In this document: positions 9,265-16,827 of the stretch, in pieces
Layout: each line of letters opens with the position of its first letter
How positions within the stretch are numbered: position 1 is the first letter of the stretch
Source: Crocinitomicaceae bacterium
GTDB lineage: Bacteria > Bacteroidota > Bacteroidia > Flavobacteriales_D > Crocinitomicaceae
Reading direction: 5' to 3'
Assembly (NCBI GenBank): GCA_029251865.1
Contig: JAQXCN010000054.1
Coordinates: 1-64,000 of the forward strand
DNA: 64,000 bases
Made by a program: the position numbers and the translations under genes
Notes under the pieces: model-generated
Seen by the model: only the letters and a program-made list of their open reading frames with translations
What the model was told of the DNA's origin: nothing
Database searches by the model: none

Positions 9265-9912
9265 CTATACTTTTACACCAAATGCTAAATCACCTGCATC
9301 GCCTAGACCAGGGACAATATAAGACTCAGAGGTGAGTTCAGGATCAATCGCGGCTGTCCATATATCCGTATTTGATGGTAACGATTGCTCAACTAAAGCT
9401 AGTGCTTGCGGGGTTGCTATTGCTACAGCTATAATAACTTTCTTAGGTTTACCAAACTTCAACAAAGCATTGTAAACCTCCACCATAGAGTTACCTGTTG
9501 CCAACATTGGATCAGAAATAAACCAAACCCTATCATCAAGATTTGGTGCTGCTAAATATTCGACCTCAATGGTGAAGTTTTCGTCGCTGGTATGGGATCT
9601 ATATGCTGAAACAAATGCACTCTCACATCGGTCAAACGTATCCATAAGACCATTATGCATTGCTAAGCCTGCGCGAAGGATAGTAATTAATACAGGCAGA
9701 TCAATAAGTCTTTTTTCGTTTGAATTACCTAATGGGGTTTCAACAACATGATCTTCAAAGGACATCTTTTTGGAAACTTCATAACCTAGTATCGAAGCAA
9801 TTCGTTCTAAATTCGCACGGAAACGTAAAGGGTCCTTTTGAATTTCAACGTCACGAATTTCAGATAAATAATGATTTACAATTGAAGAAACATCAGAAAG
9901 GTTGTACCGCAT
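9265..9912 (-). CDS. upp: Uracil phosphoribosyltransferase
   Basis: 215 residues, near the family length of about 208-216. The start is the ATG at 9912. The frame stays open upstream to 10035, but that stretch is hydrophobic, begins with TTG and would run into the divergent MFS gene, so it is excluded. The PRPP-binding loop is VWFISDPMLATGNSM (129-143), and the uracil-binding C-terminal signature is YIVPGLGDAGDLAFG (198-212). The enzyme makes UMP from uracil and PRPP in pyrimidine salvage. It is transcribed with a small membrane protein gene and yjjG. Confidence 0.93.
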   Translation of the reverse strand: MRYNLSDVSSIVNHYLSEIRDVEIQKDPLRFRANLERIASILGYEVSKKMSFEDHVVETPLGNSNEKRLIDLPVLITILRAGLAMHNGLMDTFDRCESAFVSAYRSHTSDENFTIEVEYLAAPNLDDRVWFISDPMLATGNSMVEVYNALLKFGKPKKVIIAVAIATPQALALVEQSLPSNTDIWTAAIDPELTSESYIVPGLGDAGDLAFGVKV

Positions 9913-10007
9913 AACGTAGTTATTTATTAAAATAAAGTTAAACAGAAAAAAAGATGTGGGATGTAAACCAAAACAATAAATTGTGAAAAAAAATAATACA
10001 TTCGCAT

Positions 10008-11303
10008 ATGACAGAAGGTAAAAAAAAGAACTCAAAAAAGGTAGCGCTACTAATTACAGTCGCTGCACTTGGCTATTTTGTTGACATCTATGATCTCGTA
10101 CTTTTCGGCGTGGTTAAGGCTGAAAGCTTAAGTATAATAATGAGTGGTCAAAGTCTTGAAATACAAGCATCTACAGGTAAGTTTTTATTCAATATGCAGA
10201 TGTTCGGTATGCTAATTGGTGGGGTACTATGGGGCGTTCTTGGCGATAAAAAAGGAAGAATAAAAGTGCTCTTTGGCTCCATTCTACTCTACTCTATTGC
10301 AAATCTTATCAACGCATTTGTAACTGATGTTACGACCTATGCAATAGTGCGCGTAATTGCCGGAATTGGACTTGCAGGAGAACTAGGTGCAGGAATTACT
10401 TTGGTCTCGGAAACCATGTCAAAAGAAAAACGAGGTTACGGCACGATGATCATCGTAACCTTTGGAGCGCTTGGCGCAGTTGTGGCATCGATAGTTGGTT
10501 CAGAGGGTGCGGTTATAGGTGATTTCATCTTCAATATGACTGCAGTTAAATTTGCAAACTGGCAAGTCACGTACATTGTTGGAGGCTGTCTTGGTTTACT
10601 CCTTCTACTTTTGCGCGTTGGAACAATTGAATCCTTATATTTTCAGGACATGAAGGGTGATAACAAAATTAAAAAAGGTAACCTACGCATACTTTTTTAC
10701 AATAAGAAAAACTTCATAAAATACCTTCACTGCATAGTCATAGGCATCCCCATCTGGTATGTCGTTGGGCTTCTTGTCATGAATTCAAAGGATAATTTTG
10801 CACCGATGATGGGCATATTGGATATTGAAAATGGCCAAGCTGTCATGTATACATATATTGGTTTATCTGTAGGCGACCTCATTTCGGGAGCACTAAGCCA
10901 GTGGCTAAAAAGTAGAAAAAAAGTAGTTGGCCTCTATTTAGGCTTCACACTCGTTTTAGTAACCTCTTTTCTGTTTTTCATGAATGGTGCATCAAAAGAT
11001 CTTTATTACACCATGTGCTTCTTACTCGGAACAGCGACAGGTTATTGGGCATTATTTGTATCTATTGCCGCTGAACAGTTTGGAACAAATATTCGTTCAA
11101 CAACGGCCAACACAATACCTAATTTCGTTCGAGGTTCTGTAAACCTCATCATGCTATGCTTTGGACTTTTGACCTCGTTAAGCCTAGGAGATGCCTGGTC
11201 TGCATTTGTTGTAGGATCTGTATTTATATTACTTGCCTTTTACAGCTTGAGTCAACTTAGCGAAACTTTTGGAAAAGATTTAGACTACTTCGAAACTGAA
11301 TAA
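10008..11303 (+). CDS. MFS transporter, substrate unknown
   Basis: 431 residues with about twelve membrane spans. Motif A between spans 2 and 3 is present as GVLWGVLGDKKGRIKVLFGS, and the N-terminus (ALGYFVDIYDLVLFGVV) resembles the metabolite:H+ symporter group, which carries sugars or organic acids. The second half contains a long polar stretch (KGDNKIKKGNLRILFYNKKN) between the two six-helix bundles. The ATG at 10008 lies only three bases after a near-consensus -7 box (TACATTCG, 9997-10004). It is divergent from upp, but nothing in the sequence shows that it carries a nucleobase. Its stop abuts the stop of the convergent FKBP-DUF1573 gene. Confidence 0.82.
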   Translation: MTEGKKKNSKKVALLITVAALGYFVDIYDLVLFGVVKAESLSIIMSGQSLEIQASTGKFLFNMQMFGMLIGGVLWGVLGDKKGRIKVLFGSILLYSIANLINAFVTDVTTYAIVRVIAGIGLAGELGAGITLVSETMSKEKRGYGTMIIVTFGALGAVVASIVGSEGAVIGDFIFNMTAVKFANWQVTYIVGGCLGLLLLLLRVGTIESLYFQDMKGDNKIKKGNLRILFYNKKNFIKYLHCIVIGIPIWYVVGLLVMNSKDNFAPMMGILDIENGQAVMYTYIGLSVGDLISGALSQWLKSRKKVVGLYLGFTLVLVTSFLFFMNGASKDLYYTMCFLLGTATGYWALFVSIAAEQFGTNIRSTTANTIPNFVRGSVNLIMLCFGLLTSLSLGDAWSAFVVGSVFILLAFYSLSQLSETFGKDLDYFETE

Positions 11304-12140
11304 TTACTTCTTCTCGACGAATGCAGAAATATTAAGCACATGCTCCTTTGTTTCTGTATTAGCCATTACACGAATAGATTTACTTTGCTTATTTAACTGA
11401 CCAACTTTTGGGTGAAAAACAACCTCTATTTCATCACTTTTCCCGGGAGCTATTGGATCTGTTGGTTTAGACGGAGTGGTGCAACCGCAACTTGCTTTGA
11501 CATCATTTATTACTAAAGGAAATTTCCCTGTATTGGTAACCTTAAAAACGGTCTTATTATCGGTATCCTCTTTAATTTTACCAAAGTCATGTTTCATTTT
11601 ATCAAACTTTAGGCTCGTAACATCGATCGACTTTTCAGCACCATCCAGTATTTCAAGAAGTTCAACATCAAAGATAAGTGGCATATAGGGCTTAATAATT
11701 GAACCTGGCTTTCCATTCGGACCATATGCCAATTCTTGTGGTATATAAAAACGATACTTTGAGCCTTCTGACATTAATTGAAGACCCTCTGTCCAACCCT
11801 TAATTACTTGATTCAATCCAAATTCAGAAGGTGTTCCGCGATCCACAGAACTATCAAAAATGTCTCCTTCTGGAGTTGTTCCGTGATAATGCACTTTTAC
11901 TTTTGTTGCTGGCCCCGGCTTTGGCCCCTCAGTTTTCTTCAAAACCTCATATTGTAGTCCCGACTCTGTGGTAATTACGCGTGACTTCTTCTTATTCAAT
12001 TTTAAGAATTCTTGTCCCTGTTTTTGATAGTCAGTAGCGCTTTCTTTTTCTATCACTACGTCTAAGGGTAGATCTGATGAGCAAGAAAACAACATTAAAG
12101 TAAATATTGAAATTGAAATAGTTAAGCATTTGTAAATCAT
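11304..12140 (-). CDS. Lipoprotein with FKBP prolyl isomerase and DUF1573 domains
   Basis: 278 residues from ATG 12140. The longer open frame upstream runs into tRNA-Leu and lacks a signal, so it is rejected. The lipobox LFSC places Cys20 as the lipidated residue. The FKBP domain is about residues 78-165 (VKVHYHGTTPEGDIFDSS, then GWTEGLQLM and YIPQELAYG), carrying the aromatic residues of the isomerase pocket. A DUF1573 domain follows (about 178-275) with its diagnostic SCGCTTP at 217-223. The combination suggests a periplasmic or surface-exposed folding factor. The FKBP part is strikingly similar to that of the gene at 25554-26243, pointing to duplication. The gene stop abuts the stop of the convergent MFS gene. 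Confidence 0.85.
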   Translation of the reverse strand: MIYKCLTISISIFTLMLFSCSSDLPLDVVIEKESATDYQKQGQEFLKLNKKKSRVITTESGLQYEVLKKTEGPKPGPATKVKVHYHGTTPEGDIFDSSVDRGTPSEFGLNQVIKGWTEGLQLMSEGSKYRFYIPQELAYGPNGKPGSIIKPYMPLIFDVELLEILDGAEKSIDVTSLKFDKMKHDFGKIKEDTDNKTVFKVTNTGKFPLVINDVKASCGCTTPSKPTDPIAPGKSDEIEVVFHPKVGQLNKQSKSIRVMANTETKEHVLNISAFVEKK

Positions 12141-12215
12141 AGTGTTAAAATAATTTCTTTTAAAAAATGAAAATTGCGTACAACGACATTTTAAAATAGA
12201 GGTTAAAAAAAAATG

Positions 12216-12297
12216 TGCCCACGACTGGATTCGAACCAGCACACCTTACGGCACCACCCCCTCAAGATGGCGTGTCTACCAATTTCACCACGTGGGC
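12216..12297 (-). tRNA. tRNA-Leu(GAG)
   Basis: Read on the minus strand, the acceptor arms GCCCACG (12297-12291) and CGTGGGC (12223-12217) pair perfectly. The anticodon stem CCATC/GGTGG encloses loop TTGAGGG, giving anticodon GAG (reads CUC/CUU). The long variable arm and the T loop TTCGAAT fit a class II leucine tRNA. The discriminator is A, and the following bases CA are not a full encoded CCA. Confidence 0.95.
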
Positions 12298-12307
12298 ATT
12301 TTTACTG

Positions 12308-12315
12308 CAAATATA
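12308..12315 (-). promoter_or_regulatory. Candidate -7 promoter element for tRNA-Leu
   Basis: On the minus strand this reads TATATTTG, an exact TAnnTTTG match 10 bases before the mature tRNA 5' end. A TTG lies 22 bases further upstream (12338-12340), at the long end of acceptable spacing. Confidence 0.45.
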
Positions 12316-12373
12316 GGCTATTTTTCATTTCAGAAATCAACAGATATAAACTAAACATTTTAAAAATTTCATA

Positions 12374-12381
12374 TACATTTG
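12374..12381 (+). promoter_or_regulatory. Candidate -7 promoter element for kup
   Basis: TACATTTG matches TAnnTTTG exactly, 16 bases upstream of the kup start codon. No clear -33 TTTG precedes it. It lies divergent to the tRNA-Leu promoter in the same 100-base intergene. Confidence 0.4.
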
Positions 12382-12397
12382 TTGGTAACTATAGCGC

Positions 12398-14359
12398 ATG
12401 AGTAATTCAAATGTTAGCAAAATGACATTTGCCGGTATCTTAATCAGTACCGGTATTGTATTCGGAGATATCGGAACTTCTCCCTTGTATGTTTTTCAAG
12501 CCATAACTGGAGGTGGGACAAACATAAGCGAAGCTTTCATTCTCGGAGGATTATCTTGCGTAATTTGGACACTTCTTTTGATTGCGACCTTTAAGTATGT
12601 CTATTTTGCATTGAATGCCGACAACAAAGGTGAAGGAGGAATTTTTGCACTTTTTGCCTTGCTCAAAGAGCGGAGATACAGATGGATAATTATTCCCGCA
12701 CTTATAGGATGTTCTACATTGATTGCAGATGGCTTTATTACTCCTGCGATTTCTATATCATCGGCTGTAGAAGGGCTCAATAATATCTATCCCAACCTAA
12801 AAGTAATCCCGATAGTTGTCAGTATTGTTGTAATTCTTTTCTCAGTCCAACAATTTGGCACCAATGCCATTGGCAAGTTATTTGGACCTGTAATGGTCAT
12901 TTGGTTTTTATTCTTAGGCTATTTAGGTGCGATGCAAATAATTGAAAACCCTACAGTGCTAAAAGCACTAAACCCGTGGTGGGCATTTAATCTAATTGTT
13001 AATGTAAATGGCGGGTTTTGGGTGCTTGGCGCAGTATTCTTGTGTACCACAGGAGCTGAGGCGCTCTATTCAGACTTAGGACATTGTGGCAAGGACAATA
13101 TACGCGTGAGTTGGGCCTTTGTGGCCTCACTTTTAGTTACAAATTATATGGGACAAGCAGCATTATGCCTAAGCCCGGGATTTACTTTAGCTTCAGGTCA
13201 AACTGTTTTTTATTCAATGGTACCCGAAAGCATAATGCCTTTTGCTATTGGAATTGCAACCGTAGCGACGGTTATTGCCTCTCAAGCCTTAATAACGGGT
13301 GTCTTTACGTTGATGAACGAGGCAATTAAACTGAAATTATGGACAAACCTAAAAGTAAAGTATCCGTCTGACAACAAAGGACAAATCTATATTCCATTCA
13401 TCAATTGGTTTCTTATGTTTGGTTGCCTTTTGGTCATTTTTATATTTAAAAAATCTAGTGCAATGGAGCACACTTATGGTCTTGCTATTACAATTGACAT
13501 GGTAATGACCTCAATACTCCTAGGTTTTTTACTCCTTGTAAAATATCCTAAAAGAAGAATGCTCTATTTATCAATCTTCCTATTATTTATATTGATCGAA
13601 GGCGTATTCCTGATGTCGAATCTTGGAAAAGTTGTATCCGGAGGATGGTTCACTTTAGTTTTGGCCGCAACTTTCTTCTCTTTACTCTTCCTTTACAACA
13701 AAGCGCGAGAGTTAAGAACGAGTATTACAGAATATGAATCGATGAAAAAGGTGATTCCCCTCTTAAATGCCGTAAAAAACGATGATAAAATTCCATTTGA
13801 CGCAACAAACCTCGTTTTCCCAACGAGAAGTAATTCGCCAAACAAACTAGATACCACGGTATTTCATTCTTTGTTTAACAAAAAACCGCGTAAAGCGGGA
13901 ATTGTATGGTTCCTTCACCTCGACATTCAAAATGAACCTTGGGGTGTTCATTATTCGGTAAATGAAATCATCGATAAATCTTGTTACTATGTTAGCCTGC
14001 AACTTGGATTTAAAGAGGAGCATCACATTGAATATATGATGCGAAAAATCCAAAGGAAAATGGTCGAAAAAAATGAACTTTCAGGAGAAAGTGTTTTTAA
14101 TGCCGTTCGTGGACACGTCGAAGAGGTTGATTATCGTTTTGTTGTAATTAATTCACGTGTTGCAATAGATAATGATCTAACGCCTTTCCAAAATATATGC
14201 GTAAAAGCTTATCGTTTTGTAAAGAGTACTGGATTAAAACCTGCAGAAGATTTCGGGCTTGACAAAACAAACGTCACCGTTGATTACGTTCCCATATCTG
14301 TCACGAACACCTTCGAGCAAGAGGTCATTGAAGATTTCGAGGATTATTCCGTTACTTAG
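12398..14359 (+). CDS. kup: KUP family low-affinity potassium uptake protein
   Basis: 653 residues, within the usual 620-670. The family signature GDIGTSPLY is at residues 23-31, followed by about twelve membrane spans (EGGIFALFALL, DGFITPAISI and GAEALYSDLGH are recognisable conserved segments). A C-terminal cytoplasmic domain of roughly 180 residues includes the typical ending seen in Kup proteins. It mediates K+ uptake, probably as H+ symport, across the inner membrane. The gene heads a forward run (kup, MBL-fold enzyme, SPOR protein, thioesterase) with gaps of 11 bases or overlaps, so K+ uptake may be transcribed together with envelope functions. Confidence 0.93.
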   Translation: MSNSNVSKMTFAGILISTGIVFGDIGTSPLYVFQAITGGGTNISEAFILGGLSCVIWTLLLIATFKYVYFALNADNKGEGGIFALFALLKERRYRWIIIPALIGCSTLIADGFITPAISISSAVEGLNNIYPNLKVIPIVVSIVVILFSVQQFGTNAIGKLFGPVMVIWFLFLGYLGAMQIIENPTVLKALNPWWAFNLIVNVNGGFWVLGAVFLCTTGAEALYSDLGHCGKDNIRVSWAFVASLLVTNYMGQAALCLSPGFTLASGQTVFYSMVPESIMPFAIGIATVATVIASQALITGVFTLMNEAIKLKLWTNLKVKYPSDNKGQIYIPFINWFLMFGCLLVIFIFKKSSAMEHTYGLAITIDMVMTSILLGFLLLVKYPKRRMLYLSIFLLFILIEGVFLMSNLGKVVSGGWFTLVLAATFFSLLFLYNKARELRTSITEYESMKKVIPLLNAVKNDDKIPFDATNLVFPTRSNSPNKLDTTVFHSLFNKKPRKAGIVWFLHLDIQNEPWGVHYSVNEIIDKSCYYVSLQLGFKEEHHIEYMMRKIQRKMVEKNELSGESVFNAVRGHVEEVDYRFVVINSRVAIDNDLTPFQNICVKAYRFVKSTGLKPAEDFGLDKTNVTVDYVPISVTNTFEQEVIEDFEDYSVT

Positions 14360-14370
14360 CATACAATCTC

Positions 14371-15225
14371 ATGCAAATACATGTTTTAAATACCGGTTAT
14401 TTTAAGCTTGACGGCGGCGCCATGTTTGGTGTCGTTCCGAAAAGCCTTTGGTCTAGAACCAATCCGACAGATGTTAACAATATGTGCTCTTGGGCGCTTA
14501 GGAGCCTGCTAATTGAGGATGGGAACCGACTAATACTCATAGATACCGGGATGGGAGATAAGCAATCAGATAAGTTTTTTTCACACTATTATCTTCACGG
14601 AGATGATTCTCTCGAAAAAAGTCTTAAAAAGCTAGGTTTTCATAGAGATGATATTACTGATGTTTTCTTAACACACTTACATTTTGACCATTGCGGGGGT
14701 GCTGTGGAGTGGAACGAGCAAAAAAATGGTTTTCGTCCTTCTTTTAAAAATGCAACATACTGGAGTACCAAAGACCATTGGGAATGGGCCATAAATCCAA
14801 ACGACCGCGAAAAAGCTTCTTTTTTAAAGGAAAATATCGCTCCTATTGAGGAAAGCGGACAGCTAAAGTTCATCGAAAAAAAAGGGAATTATACAAAAGA
14901 TGTTTTTGACAATTTCGATGTCTTATTTGTAGATGGACATACAGAAAGTATGATGATTCCGCATATCAAATATAAAAATAAGACACTTGTATTTATGGCT
15001 GATTTACTTCCCAGCGTAGGACACATTCCTTTACCCTATGTAATGGGATATGACACAAGACCTTTAATAACGCTAAAGGAAAAAGGGATTTTCCTCAATC
15101 AAGCCATGAATGAAAAATATGTTCTGTTCTTAGAACATGATGCCGTAAATGAATGCTGTACTTTAAAGGATACAGAAAAAGGAGTTAGACTTGATGAGAG
15201 CTTCGATTTTAAATCAATGTTTTGA
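14371..15225 (+). CDS. Metallo-beta-lactamase-fold hydrolase
   Basis: 284 residues without a signal peptide. The zinc-binding motif H-x-H-x-D-H is THLHFDHCGG with His102, His104, Asp106 and His107. His190 (VDGHTES), Asp211 (FMADLLP) and His256 (LEHDAV) supply the remaining ligands of a dinuclear site. The layout resembles the quorum-quenching lactonase/glyoxalase II side of the family more than true beta-lactamases, but the substrate cannot be told from sequence. It begins 11 bases after kup and its TGA overlaps the ATG of the SPOR gene as TGATG. Confidence 0.82.
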   Translation: MQIHVLNTGYFKLDGGAMFGVVPKSLWSRTNPTDVNNMCSWALRSLLIEDGNRLILIDTGMGDKQSDKFFSHYYLHGDDSLEKSLKKLGFHRDDITDVFLTHLHFDHCGGAVEWNEQKNGFRPSFKNATYWSTKDHWEWAINPNDREKASFLKENIAPIEESGQLKFIEKKGNYTKDVFDNFDVLFVDGHTESMMIPHIKYKNKTLVFMADLLPSVGHIPLPYVMGYDTRPLITLKEKGIFLNQAMNEKYVLFLEHDAVNECCTLKDTEKGVRLDESFDFKSMF

Positions 15226-15917
15226 TGGGTAAAAAAAACACTTCAGGCTCAAACGACCCAAAGGCTTACACAGATAAAGACCAATGGGAAGATGACTTAG
15301 ACCTACCACCAATAGGACATGAAAAAGAAAGGTTTAAAACACCAATCCTAGAGAAAGCAGAATTTGACAAGAAACGTAAACAAAATAAATTCACACCTCT
15401 CCTTCTTACTGCGGCATTAATTATGGGTCTTGGTTCATTTTTTATCTTCCGAAAATCTGACGATCAAAATATACAGCAAGCGAATACTGAGAGGAATATT
15501 CAAATCATTGATACAGAAAATGAAAGCAACAACCAAACTGAAGAATCAGAAATTGAACAGGAGTATGCAGTTGAAGATGACTCCTTAACTAAAATTGAAT
15601 ATGAGAATGACATTCAGGAGGACGCGGTTATTGTAGAAGAAATTAATGAGGAAATTAATATACAAAATGAAGAATGGGAATATAAAGAAACTAAAAACTA
15701 CCATATAATTGTAGGATCATTTGAGAACAGGTCCTATGCACAAAGCTGGCTAGATAAAACCGCATACGGGGAAGTCGATATCCAGTATATTCAAGAGTAT
15801 AACGGTTGGTATCGCGTTATTTTATTTTCATTCGCATCAAATGAAGAAGCCGAGATTGCAATTGACTCCGTTAGAAATGACTTAAAATTAAAAGCATGGA
15901 TCGCTTACATGAATTAA
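15225..15917 (+). CDS. Single-span membrane protein with C-terminal SPOR domain
   Basis: 230 residues from ATG 15225, which overlaps the preceding stop codon as TGATG; a TTG one codon upstream is the only alternative. A polar N-terminus is followed by one membrane span (about 56-74), then a long acidic linker rich in Glu, Asn and Gln, then a SPOR domain (about 155-229, NYHIIVGSFENRSYAQSW). SPOR domains bind denuded glycan strands of septal peptidoglycan, so the protein is probably recruited to the division site. The linker suits a tether that reaches from the inner membrane to the wall. Confidence 0.82.
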   Translation: MGKKNTSGSNDPKAYTDKDQWEDDLDLPPIGHEKERFKTPILEKAEFDKKRKQNKFTPLLLTAALIMGLGSFFIFRKSDDQNIQQANTERNIQIIDTENESNNQTEESEIEQEYAVEDDSLTKIEYENDIQEDAVIVEEINEEINIQNEEWEYKETKNYHIIVGSFENRSYAQSWLDKTAYGEVDIQYIQEYNGWYRVILFSFASNEEAEIAIDSVRNDLKLKAWIAYMN

Positions 15918-16321
15918 ATAGACCGCAACAAATCATCAATAAAATGCTTGAAAAAGACGCCTTCAGTAATTGGCTAAAGCTAGATGTTGAAGACATTAAA
16001 GAAGGTTACTGTGTATGCGCATGCACAGTAAGAGATGAAATGCTAAATGGCTTTGGAATAGCTCATGGAGGGATTACCTATTCCCTTGGAGATACTACAC
16101 TTGCATTTGCTGCGAATAGTTACGGTAAACAGAGTTTTAGTATCGAAACCTCGATATCACACCTGCACAAGGTGAATGAAGGTGACCGATTAATTGCAAG
16201 TGCTATTGAAATTCATAGAGGAAAAAAAACAGGCGTTTATCATGTCAATATTCATAACCAGAATAAGGAGCTCGTTGCTGTTTTTAAAGGCACTGTATAC
16301 ATCTCAAAAATTCCTTGGTAA
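15896..16321 (+). CDS. paaI: PaaI-type hot-dog acyl-CoA thioesterase
   Basis: 141 residues. The hot-dog fold signature is NGFGIAHGGITYSLGDTTLAFAANS at 51-75, shown here by its key residues: His57-Gly58-Gly59 binds the thioester and Asp66 is the catalytic acid. PaaI enzymes hydrolyse hydroxyphenylacetyl-CoA and related stalled thioesters to recycle CoA. The start overlaps the SPOR gene by 22 bases; a later Met (15944) would remove the overlap, but the N-terminal residues fit the family. A MarR regulator and a beta-oxidation gene follow, consistent with acyl- or aryl-acyl-CoA metabolism. Because a full phenylacetate operon is absent here, a general thioesterase role is also possible. Confidence 0.82.
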   Translation: MDRLHELNRPQQIINKMLEKDAFSNWLKLDVEDIKEGYCVCACTVRDEMLNGFGIAHGGITYSLGDTTLAFAANSYGKQSFSIETSISHLHKVNEGDRLIASAIEIHRGKKTGVYHVNIHNQNKELVAVFKGTVYISKIPW

Positions 16322-16322
16322 A

Positions 16323-16338
16323 ATTATGCGTGCATAAT
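16323..16338. promoter_or_regulatory. Perfect inverted repeat, candidate MarR operator
   Basis: ATTATGC-GT-GCATAAT is a 16-base palindrome with perfect 7-base arms, the size and form of MarR-family operators. It lies 26 bases before the MarR start codon and upstream of a near-consensus -7 box (TACTTTAG, 16350-16357), so it would cover the -33 region. Autoregulation is inferred from position. Confidence 0.5.
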
Positions 16339-16364
16339 ATTTTTTTTACTACTTTAGACTCCTA

Positions 16365-16817
16365 ATGGAGCAAAAGCCGCCCTTACTTATCGACTTTATG
16401 TTACGTCATGCTTGGCACAGAGTTTCACGCATGTACAACAATACAGCCAGTACTGAGGGAATGACAATGTCCGTTGGTTTTATCCTTATGATTGTTGAAA
16501 AAGATGGTACTCCTAGTACTCAACTCGGCCCGAAAATGGGCATGGAGCCTACCTCCCTATCCCGCACATTGAATAATATGGAAACCAATGAACTTATCGA
16601 GAGAAGAGAATTTGCTGGAGATAAGAGGAAAGTCAATATCTTCCTTACAGCAAAAGGTGTTGAAAAAAGAAAGCTCGTAAGGGATTTCCTCTTAGATTTT
16701 AATCAAAAAATAGCCTCCAAATTTAAAGAACGGGATCTTCAGGGTTTTATGAAGGTCATGAACGCTGTTGATCTTGCGATTGAAGAGGTAGAAATAAATA
16801 AGAATACAGAAGTATAA
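16365..16817 (+). CDS. MarR family transcriptional regulator
   Basis: 150 residues, typical for the family. The winged helix-turn-helix is clear: recognition region MGMEPTSLSRTLNNMETNELIERREF (about 61-86), followed by the wing with the conserved Asp-Lys-Arg-Lys (GDKRKVNIFLTAKG). Dimerisation helices flank it at both ends. The protein probably binds the 16-base palindrome just upstream and regulates itself and the adjacent dehydrogenase/hydratase gene, 10 bases downstream. In many Bacteroidetes a MarR gene stands in front of a fatty-acid beta-oxidation operon, so an acyl-CoA or fatty acid is the likely ligand (inference). Confidence 0.88.
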   Translation: MEQKPPLLIDFMLRHAWHRVSRMYNNTASTEGMTMSVGFILMIVEKDGTPSTQLGPKMGMEPTSLSRTLNNMETNELIERREFAGDKRKVNIFLTAKGVEKRKLVRDFLLDFNQKIASKFKERDLQGFMKVMNAVDLAIEEVEINKNTEV

Positions 16818-16827
16818 TTAATAGAAT

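Noticed and set aside
9913-10035. Upstream extension of the upp reading frame
   Set aside because: It would add 41 hydrophobic residues not found in uracil phosphoribosyltransferases, would start with TTG and would overlap the divergent MFS gene.
12141-12242. N-terminal extension of the FKBP-DUF1573 lipoprotein
   Set aside because: The extension runs into tRNA-Leu and would bury the lipobox; the ATG at 12140 gives a normal signal.
12213-12401. Forward open frame of 62 codons over the tRNA-Leu region
   Set aside because: It is antisense to the tRNA and extends into AT-rich intergenic DNA; no protein features are seen.
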